From: an uncultured Algibacter sp.
GTDB lineage: Bacteria > Bacteroidota > Bacteroidia > Flavobacteriales > Flavobacteriaceae
Length of the DNA stretch: 64,000 nucleotides
NCBI GenBank assembly: GCA_947502405.1
Contig: CANMZT010000001.1
Coordinates: 1 to 64,000, forward strand
Reading direction: 5' to 3'
The position numbers and the translations under genes are program-made. Each line of letters opens with the position of its first letter. The first letter of the stretch is position 1. Shown here in pieces: positions 44,095 to 52,918 of the stretch. The notes beneath the pieces were generated by a model. That model was given only the letters and a program-made list of their open reading frames with translations, had not been told where the DNA came from and made no database searches.

Positions 44095-44310
44095 ATGGCG
44101 TATTTTATAATTGCAATAGTTTTGTTTGTGTTAGTGGGTTATATGATTCATAAATTAGCCTACAGAAGGTTTGAGAAATTAAAAGGTAGAAAACCCAATA
44201 AAAGAGAACTTAGGAGTGTTTATCACTGGGAAGGTGTTCTTGGTATAAGTGCTGTAATAGTTCTTGCTCTTGTATATATTATTAAAGCCTCTAACGTTTT
44301 ACCGCTTTAA
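44095..44310 (+). CDS. Small two-helix membrane protein of unknown function
   Basis: I do not recognise a family. The 71 residues comprise a first membrane helix (AYFIIAIVLFVLVGYMIHKL), a strongly basic cytoplasmic-type loop (YRRFEKLKGRKPNKRELR), and a second helix (GVLGISAVIVLALVYIIKA). The basic loop predicts both ends outside and the loop in the cytoplasm. The amino-acid pattern and the ATG after a possible -7 element (TATTTTTA, 44067-44074) make it look like a real gene rather than a chance frame. It precedes ruvB by 49 bp in the same direction and may share its transcript. Confidence 0.6.
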   Translation: MAYFIIAIVLFVLVGYMIHKLAYRRFEKLKGRKPNKRELRSVYHWEGVLGISAVIVLALVYIIKASNVLPL

Positions 44311-44359
44311 ATGTTTTTAAAAACCCTAATATTTAATTGGGTTAAGTTGCACTACAAAT

Positions 44360-45382
44360 ATGAACGAACACCTAGATCCAACAGATGATAATTTTTCACC
44401 AGAAGAATTAGATGTAGAAAGAAAGTTAAGACCGCTCTCATTTGATGATTTTACAGGTCAAGATCAGGTATTAGAAAATCTTCAAATATTTGTTCAAGCA
44501 GCAAATTTAAGAACCGAAGCTTTAGATCATACTTTATTTCATGGACCTCCAGGATTGGGAAAAACAACATTGGCTCACATTTTAGCTAATGAATTAGAAG
44601 TTGGAATAAAAGTCACTTCAGGCCCGGTTTTAGATAAACCAGGAGATTTAGCAGGATTACTTACCAATCTTGAAGAAAGAGATGTTTTATTTATAGATGA
44701 AATCCATCGATTAAGCCCTATTGTAGAAGAGTATTTATACTCTGCCATGGAAGATTATAAAATAGATATTATGATTGAAACGGGGCCAAACGCCAGAACC
44801 GTTCAAATCAATTTAAACCCATTTACATTAGTTGGGGCAACAACGCGGTCAGGGTTGTTAACCTCTCCTATGCGTGCTCGTTTTGGGATTCAAAGTAGGC
44901 TTCAGTATTATAAAACGGATTTATTAACAACCATTGTGCAACGAAGTGCTATGATTTTGGACGTTCCAATATCTATGGAGGCCGCTGTTGAAATAGCTGG
45001 CCGAAGCAGAGGTACACCGCGTATTGCAAATGCATTATTACGTCGTGTTAGGGATTTTGCTCAAATAAAAGGGAACGGAAGTATAGACATTAAAATAGCC
45101 AAATTTGCTTTAGAAGCTTTAAATGTTGATGCACATGGTTTAGATGAAATGGATAATAAAATCTTAACAACCATTATTGATAAATTTAAAGGAGGACCAG
45201 TTGGTATTACTACCATTGCAACTGCTGTAAGCGAAAGTCCTGAAACTATTGAAGAGGTTTACGAACCTTTTTTAATTCAGCAAGGGTTTATTATGAGAAC
45301 CCCTCGTGGGCGGGAAGTAACTGAACAAGCCTATAATCACTTAGGTAAAGTTAAAGGAAATATACAAGGTGGGTTATTTTGA
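44360..45382 (+). CDS. ruvB: Holliday junction branch migration ATPase RuvB
   Basis: It is the hexameric AAA+ motor that drives branch migration with RuvA, which is encoded at 56939 in this window. [19 protein letters not shown] opens the protein. The Walker A motif is [13 protein letters not shown] (about 62-74), Walker [12 protein letters not shown], sensor 1 [19 protein letters not shown] and arginine finger region [17 protein letters not shown]. The winged-helix C-terminus ends [19 protein letters not shown]. It is 340 residues, complete. Its TGA overlaps the TTG start of queG, giving translational coupling. Confidence 0.97.
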   Translation: MNEHLDPTDDNFSPEELDVERKLRPLSFDDFTGQDQVLENLQIFVQAANLRTEALDHTLFHGPPGLGKTTLAHILANELEVGIKVTSGPVLDKPGDLAGLLTNLEERDVLFIDEIHRLSPIVEEYLYSAMEDYKIDIMIETGPNARTVQINLNPFTLVGATTRSGLLTSPMRARFGIQSRLQYYKTDLLTTIVQRSAMILDVPISMEAAVEIAGRSRGTPRIANALLRRVRDFAQIKGNGSIDIKIAKFALEALNVDAHGLDEMDNKILTTIIDKFKGGPVGITTIATAVSESPETIEEVYEPFLIQQGFIMRTPRGREVTEQAYNHLGKVKGNIQGGLF

Positions 45383-46305
45383 TTGATAGTACATCAAAAT
45401 ACACACAACTCATCAAAACCGAAGTCAAACGCCTCGGTTTTTTGTCTTGTGGCATTAGTAAAGCAGCGTTCTTAGAAGAAGAAGCACCAAGATTGGAGAA
45501 ATGGTTAAACCAAAACATGCATGGAGAAATGCGTTACATGGAAAACCATTTTGATAAACGTTTAGACCCAACAAAACTAGTTGGGGGCTCAAAAAGTGTG
45601 GTGTCCTTGTTATTGAATTATTTCCCTTCTACAGAACAAAATCAAGACAGTTATAAAATTTCAAAATATGCTTATGGTACAGATTATCATTTTGTAATAA
45701 AAGATAAACTGAAATCATTATTGCATTTCATTCAAGATGAAATTGGAGAAGTAAGCGGTAGAGCATTTGTAGATTCTGCACCAGTTTTAGATAAGGCTTG
45801 GGCTGCAAAATCGGGTTTAGGATGGATTGGTAAACATAGTAATTTATTAACGCAACAAGTGGGTTCATTTTATTTTATTGCTGAATTAATTATCGATTTA
45901 GAGCTAGATTATGATAATCCGGTAACGGACCATTGTGGAACTTGTACTGCTTGTATTGATGCTTGTCCTACAGAAGCCATAACGGAGCCTTATGTGGTAG
46001 ATGGCAGCAAATGCATTTCATACTTTACTATAGAACTTAAAGAAAATATCCCATCGGATTTTAAAGGAAAATTTGATGATTGGATGTTTGGATGCGATGT
46101 TTGTCAAGATGTTTGTCCATGGAATCGATTCTCAAAATCACATAATGAGCCATTGTTTAATCCGCATCCAGAACTATTGTCTATGAGTAAAAAAGATTGG
46201 GAAGAAATTACTGAAGAGACATTTCAAAAAGTTTTCAAGAAATCTGCAGTTAAACGGACAAAATATTCAGGTTTAAAAAGAAACATCAATTTTTTAATAG
46301 AATAA
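45379..46305 (+). CDS. queG: Epoxyqueuosine reductase QueG
   Basis: It carries out the last step of queuosine synthesis in tRNA, reducing epoxyqueuosine with a cobalamin and two [4Fe-4S] clusters. The cluster motifs are [12 protein letters not shown] and [11 protein letters not shown]. The cobalamin-binding half has [25 protein letters not shown], with the catalytic Asp region intact. The start is TTG at 45379, overlapping the ruvB stop by four bases; no better start is present. At 308 residues it lacks the C-terminal HEAT-like extension of longer QueG proteins, which is usual in Bacteroidota. Confidence 0.95.
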   Translation: MIDSTSKYTQLIKTEVKRLGFLSCGISKAAFLEEEAPRLEKWLNQNMHGEMRYMENHFDKRLDPTKLVGGSKSVVSLLLNYFPSTEQNQDSYKISKYAYGTDYHFVIKDKLKSLLHFIQDEIGEVSGRAFVDSAPVLDKAWAAKSGLGWIGKHSNLLTQQVGSFYFIAELIIDLELDYDNPVTDHCGTCTACIDACPTEAITEPYVVDGSKCISYFTIELKENIPSDFKGKFDDWMFGCDVCQDVCPWNRFSKSHNEPLFNPHPELLSMSKKDWEEITEETFQKVFKKSAVKRTKYSGLKRNINFLIE

Positions 46306-46310
46306 GGGTG

Positions 46311-47339
46311 TTATTTTTTTGTTGATTCTCGTTCTATTAAAGCTGTATCAAGAGTAATAATTTTTGGAGGTTTGGACTTCTTATTTTTAATGGCCTTAAT
46401 TTCTTTATAGAGTTGTTTAAAAGCTGTTTTTCCCATTTTAAAACCAGGTTGGTCAATAGTGGTTAAGGTTGGAGATATAACGGAAGACATGAACCAATTA
46501 CTAAATCCGACTATACTTATATCTTCAGGAATTTTTACACCTTGGTTATTAAATTCTGTCATAGCTCCAATAGCTACTAAATCTGTATTAATAAAAATAC
46601 CATCAACATCATTATGGTCTTTTAATAATTGTTTAGCATTTTTTTTGCCTTCTTCAAAACTCATATCTCCACATTCACAGATGTAAACTAAAGAAGGGTC
46701 ATAAGTAAAATTATGGTCTAATAAAGCTTTTTTGTAACCCAAAAACCTATCAATAGAATTTTGGGGTAAAAGGGCTCCTCTAAAATGGGCAATACGTTTA
46801 CAGCCAATATCTATAAGGTGTTTTGTTGCCATATAAGCTGCTCTTCGGTCATCAATAATAACTTTAGAGCATTTCACTATTTTTGCAATCTTATCAAACA
46901 TAACCAAAGGTTTTCCTTGATCGATAATTTGGTTTAGGTGACTAAAATCGGCTGTTCCATTTGCCAAAGAAATAAGAATGCCGTCAACTCTTTGACTTAG
47001 TAACAAGTCAATTTGTTTTTTTTCTAGTTCATAAGACTCATTAGATTGAAGAATAATAACCAAATAACCCTTTTTTTCAGCTTGTGAAATAATGCCTTTA
47101 ATCACATTTGAAAAAAAATGATGCACAATTACGGGGATTATTAAGCCTATTGTTTTAGATTCTTTAGTTCTAAGATTAACAGCAAAAGTATTGGGTTTAT
47201 AGTTTAATGTTTTGGCTAGTTCTTTTACTAAACCTTTAGTTTTTTTACTAACATCAGGGTAGTCTTTTAATGCTTTTGAAACTGTAGTAACAGATATGTT
47301 TAATTGTTCTGCAATTTCTTTTAGTGTTACAGGTTTCAT
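46311..47339 (-). CDS. LacI family transcriptional regulator of the sugar cluster
   Basis: The N-terminal helix-turn-helix (VTLKEIAEQLNISVTTVSKALKDYPDVS) and hinge helix (KPNTFAVNLRTKESKTIG) are typical. The effector-binding domain is periplasmic-binding-protein-like (IGLIIPVIVHHFFSNVIKGI, VDGILISLANG, GIFINTDLVAIGAM, SIVGFSNWFMSSVISPTLTTI). It is 342 residues. It is divergent from the TonB-dependent receptor. Two perfect CGAAAACGTTTTCG palindromes, the classic LacI-type operator form, lie between them and are its probable binding sites. The first covers the expected -33 region of its own promoter, suggesting autoregulation. The inducer is probably the sugar handled by the cluster. Confidence 0.93.
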   Translation of the reverse strand: MKPVTLKEIAEQLNISVTTVSKALKDYPDVSKKTKGLVKELAKTLNYKPNTFAVNLRTKESKTIGLIIPVIVHHFFSNVIKGIISQAEKKGYLVIILQSNESYELEKKQIDLLLSQRVDGILISLANGTADFSHLNQIIDQGKPLVMFDKIAKIVKCSKVIIDDRRAAYMATKHLIDIGCKRIAHFRGALLPQNSIDRFLGYKKALLDHNFTYDPSLVYICECGDMSFEEGKKNAKQLLKDHNDVDGIFINTDLVAIGAMTEFNNQGVKIPEDISIVGFSNWFMSSVISPTLTTIDQPGFKMGKTAFKQLYKEIKAIKNKKSKPPKIITLDTALIERESTKK

Positions 47340-47356
47340 ATATTTAGTTTAAAGTC

Positions 47357-47364
47357 TAAATATA
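47357..47364 (-). promoter_or_regulatory. -7-like element (TATATTTA) for the lacI-type gene
   Basis: On the minus strand TATATTTA (then G) is one base off TAnnTTTG and lies 17 nt before the ATG. Its expected -33 position (about 47384-47386) falls inside the first operator. Confidence 0.35.
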
Positions 47365-47381
47365 ATAATTAAAAGAACAAT

Positions 47382-47416
47382 CGAAAACGTTTTCGGTAAA
47401 ATCGAAAACGTTTTCG
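47382..47416. promoter_or_regulatory. Paired LacI-type operators, two CGAAAACGTTTTCG palindromes
   Basis: Perfect 14-bp palindromes lie at 47382-47395 and 47403-47416, with centres 21 bp apart (two helical turns, same face), in the divergent gap between the regulator and the TonB-dependent receptor. The central CG and symmetric AAAA/TTTT flanks match the LacI/GalR operator style. Confidence 0.88.
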
Positions 47417-47450
47417 TTATTAAAATTAAAAAATGAGTCTACGATAAATA

Positions 47451-47458
47451 TAGATTTG
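47451..47458 (+). promoter_or_regulatory. -7 element (TAGATTTG) for the TonB-dependent receptor operon
   Basis: TAGATTTG matches TAnnTTTG 46 nt before the ATG. The operators end 34 bp upstream of it, just above the -33 region, a position that would suit activation as well as repression. Confidence 0.5.
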
Positions 47459-47504
47459 ACAAAAATTAACTAAATAAATTATTGAATAACTAAAATTTAG
47501 ACAA

Positions 47505-50129
47505 ATGAATTCAATTAAAAAAAATGGAATTTTATTGATTATGCTATTAGTATCAGTTTGTACTTCTGTAGCACAATCAATATCAGGAAACATTAAGGAC
47601 CAAACAGGAATGCCATTAGGAGGTGTTAATGTTATTTTAGATGGAACATCTAAAGGAGCGGTTTCAGATTTCGATGGTAATTATACTATTCAAAATGTAG
47701 AGAATGGAACTTACATGTTATCTGCAACTTTTATAGGGTATGCAAAATTCACAAAAAGTGTTACCGTTCAAGGTGCTGACATTACCTTAGATTTTATAAT
47801 GGCTGAGGATGCTCAATCTTTAGATCAGGTGGTAGTAACAGGAGTAGTAAATCCAAAATCTAGATTGGAATCATCAGTTTCTGTATCAACTATTGGTGCT
47901 AAACAAATAGAGACAGCAGCACCAAGAAGTGCCGGTGAGCTTTTTAGAAATGTACCTGGTATACGTGCAGAGTCTTCAGGTGGTGAGGGTAATGCAAACT
48001 TTAATGTACGTGGTGTGCCAGTGTCATCTGGTGGTTCAAGATATTTTCAAATTCAAGAAGATGGTTTACCTCTAAACTTATTTGGTGATACGTCTTTTGG
48101 AAATGCCGATAACTTTTTAAGAATTGATTCTAATATTGGTAGAGTTGAGGCTATTAGAGGTGGTTCAGCATCTACTCAAACATCTAATGGTCCAGCGGGT
48201 ATCATTAACATGATTAGTAAAACTGGTGCTACAGAAGGGGGGTCATTAGCAACTACTTTTGGTTTAGATTATCAAACTAGCAGATTAGATTTTGAATATG
48301 GTCAACCATTAGGTAATGGATTATTTTACCATTTAGGTGGTTTTATGAGAACAGGAGAAGGCCCAAGAGAAATTGGTTATCAAGGTAATAAAGGTGGGCA
48401 ATTTAAAGCGAATATTACTAAGCGATTTGACAAAGGGTATGTGCGTGTATATGCTAAGTTTTTAAATGATAGAGCTGCAATGTATTTACCAATGCCAATG
48501 CTGTTGGAAGGCAGTAATGATGATCCAACATTTTCTAATCTTCCTGGTTTTGATATTACTAGCGATTCTCAACATTCAGCTTATTTACAACAAAGTGCAG
48601 GTACATCTCCTTTTTCTGGAGAGAGACATGTAAATGATGTTAGAAACGGTAATAACCCAATTTCTAAATCTTTAGGCGCAGAGTTTTCTTTTGATTTAGG
48701 AAACGATTGGAAAATAGCTGGTAAAGCTAGATATTCTAACAATAGCGGACAATGGGTTGCTCCATTTACAGCTGCTGTAGGAACAGTTTCAGAAATTGAA
48801 ACAACTGCTAGAGATGCTTCAAATGCTACAGGTGCTTTGGTATATGCTGATGGCGATAGAGAAGCATTCAATCCTTCAAATGGTTTGGCTCAAATTATTC
48901 ACATGTTTGATGTTACAATTGATGATTTAAGCAACTTTTTTAGTGATGTGAAAATTTCTAAAAAAGTGGGTGATAATATAGGTGTAACAGCAGGTTTATT
49001 TACAGCAACACAAAACACAAAAATTGGATGGCAATGGAGCTCTTTCCTTTCAGAAGTTAAAGGAGGAGGTCAAGCACGTTTAGCTGATTTTGATGGTTTC
49101 TCAAGAAATGGTCAGTATTCTTATGGTACTCCAGTTTGGGGTAACTGTTGTCAACGTAAATACAATACTGTGCATAATGTAAATTCGCCTTATGTTGGTG
49201 TTGATGCTGATATTACTGAAAAGTTAAACTTTGATGGTAGTGTACGTTTTGAAAACGTTAATGTAAATGGTAACATAGCTAGTGGTCCTTCAAGTCAAGG
49301 CATATATGATTATGATAATAATGGTACAATTGAAGGTATAGAACAAGTAGTGCCTATTGTTGCGGGTAATGCAGGACAAATAGTGAATGATGATTACAAC
49401 TTTGTATCTTACTCTTTAGGTCTTAACTATAAAATTAACGACGGTTCAGCAGTATTTACAAGATATAGTAAAGGTGCTTCAGGTAGAGCTGCCGATAGAA
49501 ATACTTATGGTACAGATGGTTTAGCTGATGTTCAGTTCGATGAGCTTTCACAAATTGAAGTTGGTTTCAAGAAAAGACTTAATAACGGAACACTTAACCT
49601 TACTGGATTTTTGAGTAATACTGAGGAAGGTATAAGTAATGAGTTAAACAGAACTGTAGGTAACCCTTTTAAAGCATTAGGTTTGGAGGCTGAAACTGCA
49701 TTAGCTTTCGGAGAAAACTTTACTTTTAATGGTTCTTTTACTTGGACAAAAGCTGAAATTGACGGTGGTGATAACAAAGGAAACACTCCAAGAAGACAAG
49801 CTGATTTGGTTTATAACTTGTCGCCATCATACAACTTTGGCGAAAATAGTCAACACGGAATCGCTTTGAGTGTTTTAGGTACATCGAAATCTTATGCGCA
49901 AGATGATAACGACTTAGTAATGCCAGCTTATGCTTACTTTAACTTACTAGGTAGGGCAGGTTTAACAGATGGTCTTTCTCTTGTATTGAGTGTAAATAAC
50001 CTTTTTGATACTGTTGGTATAACAGAAGTTGAAGGAAACGGAGATGGTACTTTTGGTTCTAACAGATTAGTAAGAGCAAGATCAATAAGTGGTCGTTCTA
50101 CTACCCTGTCATTACAGTACAAGTTTTAA
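47505..50129 (+). CDS. TonB-dependent outer-membrane receptor (sugar uptake)
   Basis: It imports its ligand across the outer membrane with TonB energy. The signal peptide ends SVAQS. A carboxypeptidase-like regulatory domain follows (about 25-100: ISGNIKDQTGMPLGGVNVIL, GAVSDFDGNYTIQNVENGTYML), then the plug (about 115-240: VVVTGVVNPKSRLESSVSV, NFNVRGVPVSSGG). The barrel ends at the last residues TTLSLQYKF with the terminal Phe typical of outer-membrane barrels. The 874 residues are complete. No SusD-like partner is adjacent, so it is a single-component receptor. Given the operon, its substrate is likely sucrose or a related glucoside. Confidence 0.93.
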   Translation: MNSIKKNGILLIMLLVSVCTSVAQSISGNIKDQTGMPLGGVNVILDGTSKGAVSDFDGNYTIQNVENGTYMLSATFIGYAKFTKSVTVQGADITLDFIMAEDAQSLDQVVVTGVVNPKSRLESSVSVSTIGAKQIETAAPRSAGELFRNVPGIRAESSGGEGNANFNVRGVPVSSGGSRYFQIQEDGLPLNLFGDTSFGNADNFLRIDSNIGRVEAIRGGSASTQTSNGPAGIINMISKTGATEGGSLATTFGLDYQTSRLDFEYGQPLGNGLFYHLGGFMRTGEGPREIGYQGNKGGQFKANITKRFDKGYVRVYAKFLNDRAAMYLPMPMLLEGSNDDPTFSNLPGFDITSDSQHSAYLQQSAGTSPFSGERHVNDVRNGNNPISKSLGAEFSFDLGNDWKIAGKARYSNNSGQWVAPFTAAVGTVSEIETTARDASNATGALVYADGDREAFNPSNGLAQIIHMFDVTIDDLSNFFSDVKISKKVGDNIGVTAGLFTATQNTKIGWQWSSFLSEVKGGGQARLADFDGFSRNGQYSYGTPVWGNCCQRKYNTVHNVNSPYVGVDADITEKLNFDGSVRFENVNVNGNIASGPSSQGIYDYDNNGTIEGIEQVVPIVAGNAGQIVNDDYNFVSYSLGLNYKINDGSAVFTRYSKGASGRAADRNTYGTDGLADVQFDELSQIEVGFKKRLNNGTLNLTGFLSNTEEGISNELNRTVGNPFKALGLEAETALAFGENFTFNGSFTWTKAEIDGGDNKGNTPRRQADLVYNLSPSYNFGENSQHGIALSVLGTSKSYAQDDNDLVMPAYAYFNLLGRAGLTDGLSLVLSVNNLFDTVGITEVEGNGDGTFGSNRLVRARSISGRSTTLSLQYKF

Positions 50130-50167
50130 AAAAATGGATTAGTTTAGTTTGATTTGAAGTTGTTAAT

Positions 50168-50206
50168 AAAAGAGTTAGAGTTTAGCAATAAGATCTAGCT
50201 CTTTTT
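50168..50206 (+). terminator. Hairpin between the receptor gene and the rest of the sugar operon
   Basis: AAAGAGTTAGA pairs with TCTAGCTCTTT (one T-G pair) and ends in TTTTT. It is terminator-like, 38 bp after the receptor stop, with the downstream genes 26 bp further on and no strong promoter seen. Partial read-through is likely. Confidence 0.6.
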
Positions 50207-50231
50207 AACTTCAAAACAAAAATTATAAAAT

Positions 50232-50600
50232 ATGAAAGTTTTCATTTTTTCTATAGTATTTGCTTTATTGATTACTAATTTAAGCGGTAGTCAAGAGACG
50301 CATATAGATAAAAAAGTAGTTAAGGAATCACAAACAAATGTTGTTATAGTATATGGTAGTGATACCTGTCATTACTGTATAGATACTAAGACGTTTTTAC
50401 AAGAAAATCAGGTAACATTTGTATACTATGATGTTGATTTGAACCTTGTAAAGCAGAAAGAAATGCTGCAAAAATTACAGAAAGCAGGAATTTCGATTGA
50501 TGCTATATCACTTCCAGTTGTAGATCTATATGGCAAATTAAAGATGAATACTACTGAAGACTTTGAAGGCTTTTTGAAAAATTTAATCATAAAAAAATAA
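50232..50600 (+). CDS. Exported glutaredoxin-like thiol protein (CHYC)
   Basis: It is a 122-residue protein. The N-terminus (MKVFIFSIVFALLITNLSGSQ) is a signal peptide, so it acts outside the cytoplasm. The fold is glutaredoxin/thioredoxin-like: NVVIVYGSDTCHYCIDTKTFL with active-site CHYC (about 47-50), then VTFVYYDVDLN, and a cis-Pro loop SLPVVDLYGKL. It is embedded in the sugar operon, 5 bp before the transporter gene, which is an unexpected place for a redox protein. It may keep a receptor or another exported protein reduced, or act as an isomerase; both are inference. Confidence 0.82.
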   Translation: MKVFIFSIVFALLITNLSGSQETHIDKKVVKESQTNVVIVYGSDTCHYCIDTKTFLQENQVTFVYYDVDLNLVKQKEMLQKLQKAGISIDAISLPVVDLYGKLKMNTTEDFEGFLKNLIIKK

Positions 50601-50605
50601 TTAAA

Positions 50606-51958
50606 ATGAAAATAGCAAAACCAAAATTATCCTTCTGGCAAATTTTTAATATGAATGTTGGCTTTTTAGGAATTCAATATAGTTTTGGTTTGCAACAAAC
50701 AGCTGTAAACCCTATTTTTTCATTTTTAGGCGCAGAGCATGACCAGCTTCCGCTACTAAATTTAGCTGGTCCCGTAACAGGTTTAATAATTCAACCTATT
50801 ATTGGCGCTATTTCAGATAAAACCTGGTCGCCACGATGGGGAAGGCGTAAACCCTTTTTTTTAATTGGGGCATTACTAGGTAGCTTGTGTTTATTTGCAT
50901 TTCCGTTTAGTCCAGCATTATGGTTTGCAGTTGGATTGTTATGGGTTCTTGATGTTGGTAATAATATGGCAATGGAGCCTTACCGTGCTTTTGTTGGAGA
51001 TAAATTACCAAATAGCCAATTGAGTTTTGGCTATCAAATGCAAAGTTTATTTGTTGGTGCGGGTATTGTATTGGCAAATGCATCTATCTTTCTTTTTCAA
51101 GACTGGTTTGGTGGTACTGAAGAAGTTACACAAAGTGTAACATCTATACCAAAATGGTTATATTATTCATTTTTTATAGGGGCTGTTTTGTCTATTTCAA
51201 CCATACTTTGGTCGGTATTAAAAACACCAGAAATACCCCCTTCTAAAGAGGAACTAGAAGATATTAAAAGACATAACAGATTACCGTTTTCCGATAGAAT
51301 AAAAACGCCCTTTTTGGAAATAGTTGATGCTATAAAAGACATGCCCAAGTTTATGTGGAAATTGTCGGGTGTGTATTTGTTCCAATGGTATGCTTTGTTT
51401 GTGTATTGGCAATTTATAGCACCTATGTTTAAAGAAAGTATGGGGCTTAATAGCTCAGAGGCATTAAGTCAAGCAGCAAAAATGAATACAACATACAATG
51501 TTTCAACAATTGTTTTTGCATTGGCACTCGTACCGTTAGCTTTAAAATTTGGTGGAAAAAAAGTGTATGTGTTAAGTTTATTTTTAACAGGAATAGCAAT
51601 GCTTAGTATTCCTTATATACAGGATCCGTTACTAGTAATTTTACCAATGATATTGTTTGGAATTGGTTGGGCGGCAATGATGGGTATTCCATATTCTATG
51701 GTATCTAAAATAGTGCCTCAAGAACGACGTGGCGTATATATGGGAATTTTAAATATGATGATTGTAATTCCAATGGGAATACAAACAGTAACATTTGGGC
51801 CAATTGTAAAAAACATGTTGGATAATAGTGCGGTAAATGCCATATTTTTTGGTGGTGTATTATTTATTATCGCAGGTGTCTTAGCGTTAAGACTAAAACA
51901 ACCAAAATCCACTGAAGAAGATGAAACCGTTGTTGTTTCAGCTGGTGGTGGACATTAA
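50606..51958 (+). CDS. MFS sugar transporter, SLC45/GPH-like (probable sucrose or glucoside symporter)
   Basis: It is a twelve-helix inner-membrane symporter of 450 residues. The start SFWQIFNMNVGFLGIQYSFGLQQ and the loop SDKTWSPRWGRRKPFF are typical of the SLC45-related group that includes sucrose and maltose proton symporters. NNMAMEPYRAFVGDKLP in helix 4-5 and GIGWAAMMGIPYSMVSKIVP in helix 10-11 support this. It sits between the outer-membrane receptor and the intracellular kinase and phosphorylase, so it carries the intact disaccharide into the cytoplasm. The exact sugar is inferred from context. Confidence 0.87.
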   Translation: MKIAKPKLSFWQIFNMNVGFLGIQYSFGLQQTAVNPIFSFLGAEHDQLPLLNLAGPVTGLIIQPIIGAISDKTWSPRWGRRKPFFLIGALLGSLCLFAFPFSPALWFAVGLLWVLDVGNNMAMEPYRAFVGDKLPNSQLSFGYQMQSLFVGAGIVLANASIFLFQDWFGGTEEVTQSVTSIPKWLYYSFFIGAVLSISTILWSVLKTPEIPPSKEELEDIKRHNRLPFSDRIKTPFLEIVDAIKDMPKFMWKLSGVYLFQWYALFVYWQFIAPMFKESMGLNSSEALSQAAKMNTTYNVSTIVFALALVPLALKFGGKKVYVLSLFLTGIAMLSIPYIQDPLLVILPMILFGIGWAAMMGIPYSMVSKIVPQERRGVYMGILNMMIVIPMGIQTVTFGPIVKNMLDNSAVNAIFFGGVLFIIAGVLALRLKQPKSTEEDETVVVSAGGGH

Positions 51959-51973
51959 TTTAAAAAAATAGCT

Positions 51974-52912
51974 TTGAAACAAAATATAAAAGATATTGAT
52001 ATTCTTTGTGTTGGAGAAGTTCTTGTAGACTTTATAGGTCATCAAACAGGAGAGCTTATAAGTAATACAAGAGACTATCACAGATATTTAGGTGGTTCGC
52101 CTGCAAATGTTGCCATGAATTCTGCAAGATTAGGCTTAAAATCTGTAATGGTAGCTACTGTTGGTAATGATGGTTTTGGGGAGTATATTTTCGAAAGGCT
52201 CGTAGGCGTTGGAGTAAATACCAATTACATCAAAACAATTAGCACAAAACCCACAAGCGTAGTTTTTGTATCTAAAACAGATAGTACACCAGATTTTATA
52301 CCTTTTAGAAAAGCAGATTCTCATATCCTAGAGGAGCAGATTTCTGCAGATTTACTTTCAAGAACAAATATATATCATACCACATGTTTTGCATTAAGTA
52401 AAAAACCAGCACAAACTACTATATTAAAAAAAGCTGAGGAGGCATTTAATTTAGGGAGCAAATTAAGTATTGATGTAAATTATGCGAAGAAGTTGTGGGA
52501 TAGTCAAGAAGAAGCTCTTAAGATTATAAAATTATATTGCAAATTTAATCCTCTAGTAAAAATTAGCGAGGATGATATGCTCAGGCTATTTGAGCAAAAA
52601 CTCCAGCATGAGGATATTTTTAACTTTTTTCATTCAGAAGGAGTTGATACAGTATGCTTAACACTAGGTAGTAAAGGTGTGAAATTATCTCAAAAAGGTA
52701 AAGGAGTTATTCAACTGCCCGCTATAAAAATAGATGTTGTACAGGATGCAACTGGGGCGGGTGATGCATTTTGGTCAGGGTTTTTGTTTGCCTATATAAA
52801 AAAGCGGCCTATTGAAAAATGCTTAGAAGTGGCACTTCAACTTGCTGCTTTAAAGCTTCAAAACGTGGGTAGATTACCTGACAACATCAATATACTATCA
52901 GAACTTTTATAA
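51974..52912 (+). CDS. PfkB family carbohydrate kinase (probable fructokinase)
   Basis: It phosphorylates a sugar, most likely fructose released by the phosphorylase encoded next to it, giving fructose-6-phosphate. Both PfkB signatures are present: GGSPANVAMNSARLGLKSVMVATVG (cut here to its core GGSPANVAMN, about 37-46) and DATGAGDAFWSGF (about 257-269), which includes the catalytic Asp and anion hole. The start is TTG at 51974; no ATG lies close by in frame. It is 312 residues, normal for fructokinases. It is 15 bp after the transporter and 6 bp before the GH13 gene. Confidence 0.88.
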   Translation: MKQNIKDIDILCVGEVLVDFIGHQTGELISNTRDYHRYLGGSPANVAMNSARLGLKSVMVATVGNDGFGEYIFERLVGVGVNTNYIKTISTKPTSVVFVSKTDSTPDFIPFRKADSHILEEQISADLLSRTNIYHTTCFALSKKPAQTTILKKAEEAFNLGSKLSIDVNYAKKLWDSQEEALKIIKLYCKFNPLVKISEDDMLRLFEQKLQHEDIFNFFHSEGVDTVCLTLGSKGVKLSQKGKGVIQLPAIKIDVVQDATGAGDAFWSGFLFAYIKKRPIEKCLEVALQLAALKLQNVGRLPDNINILSELL

Positions 52913-52918
52913 TATCAA

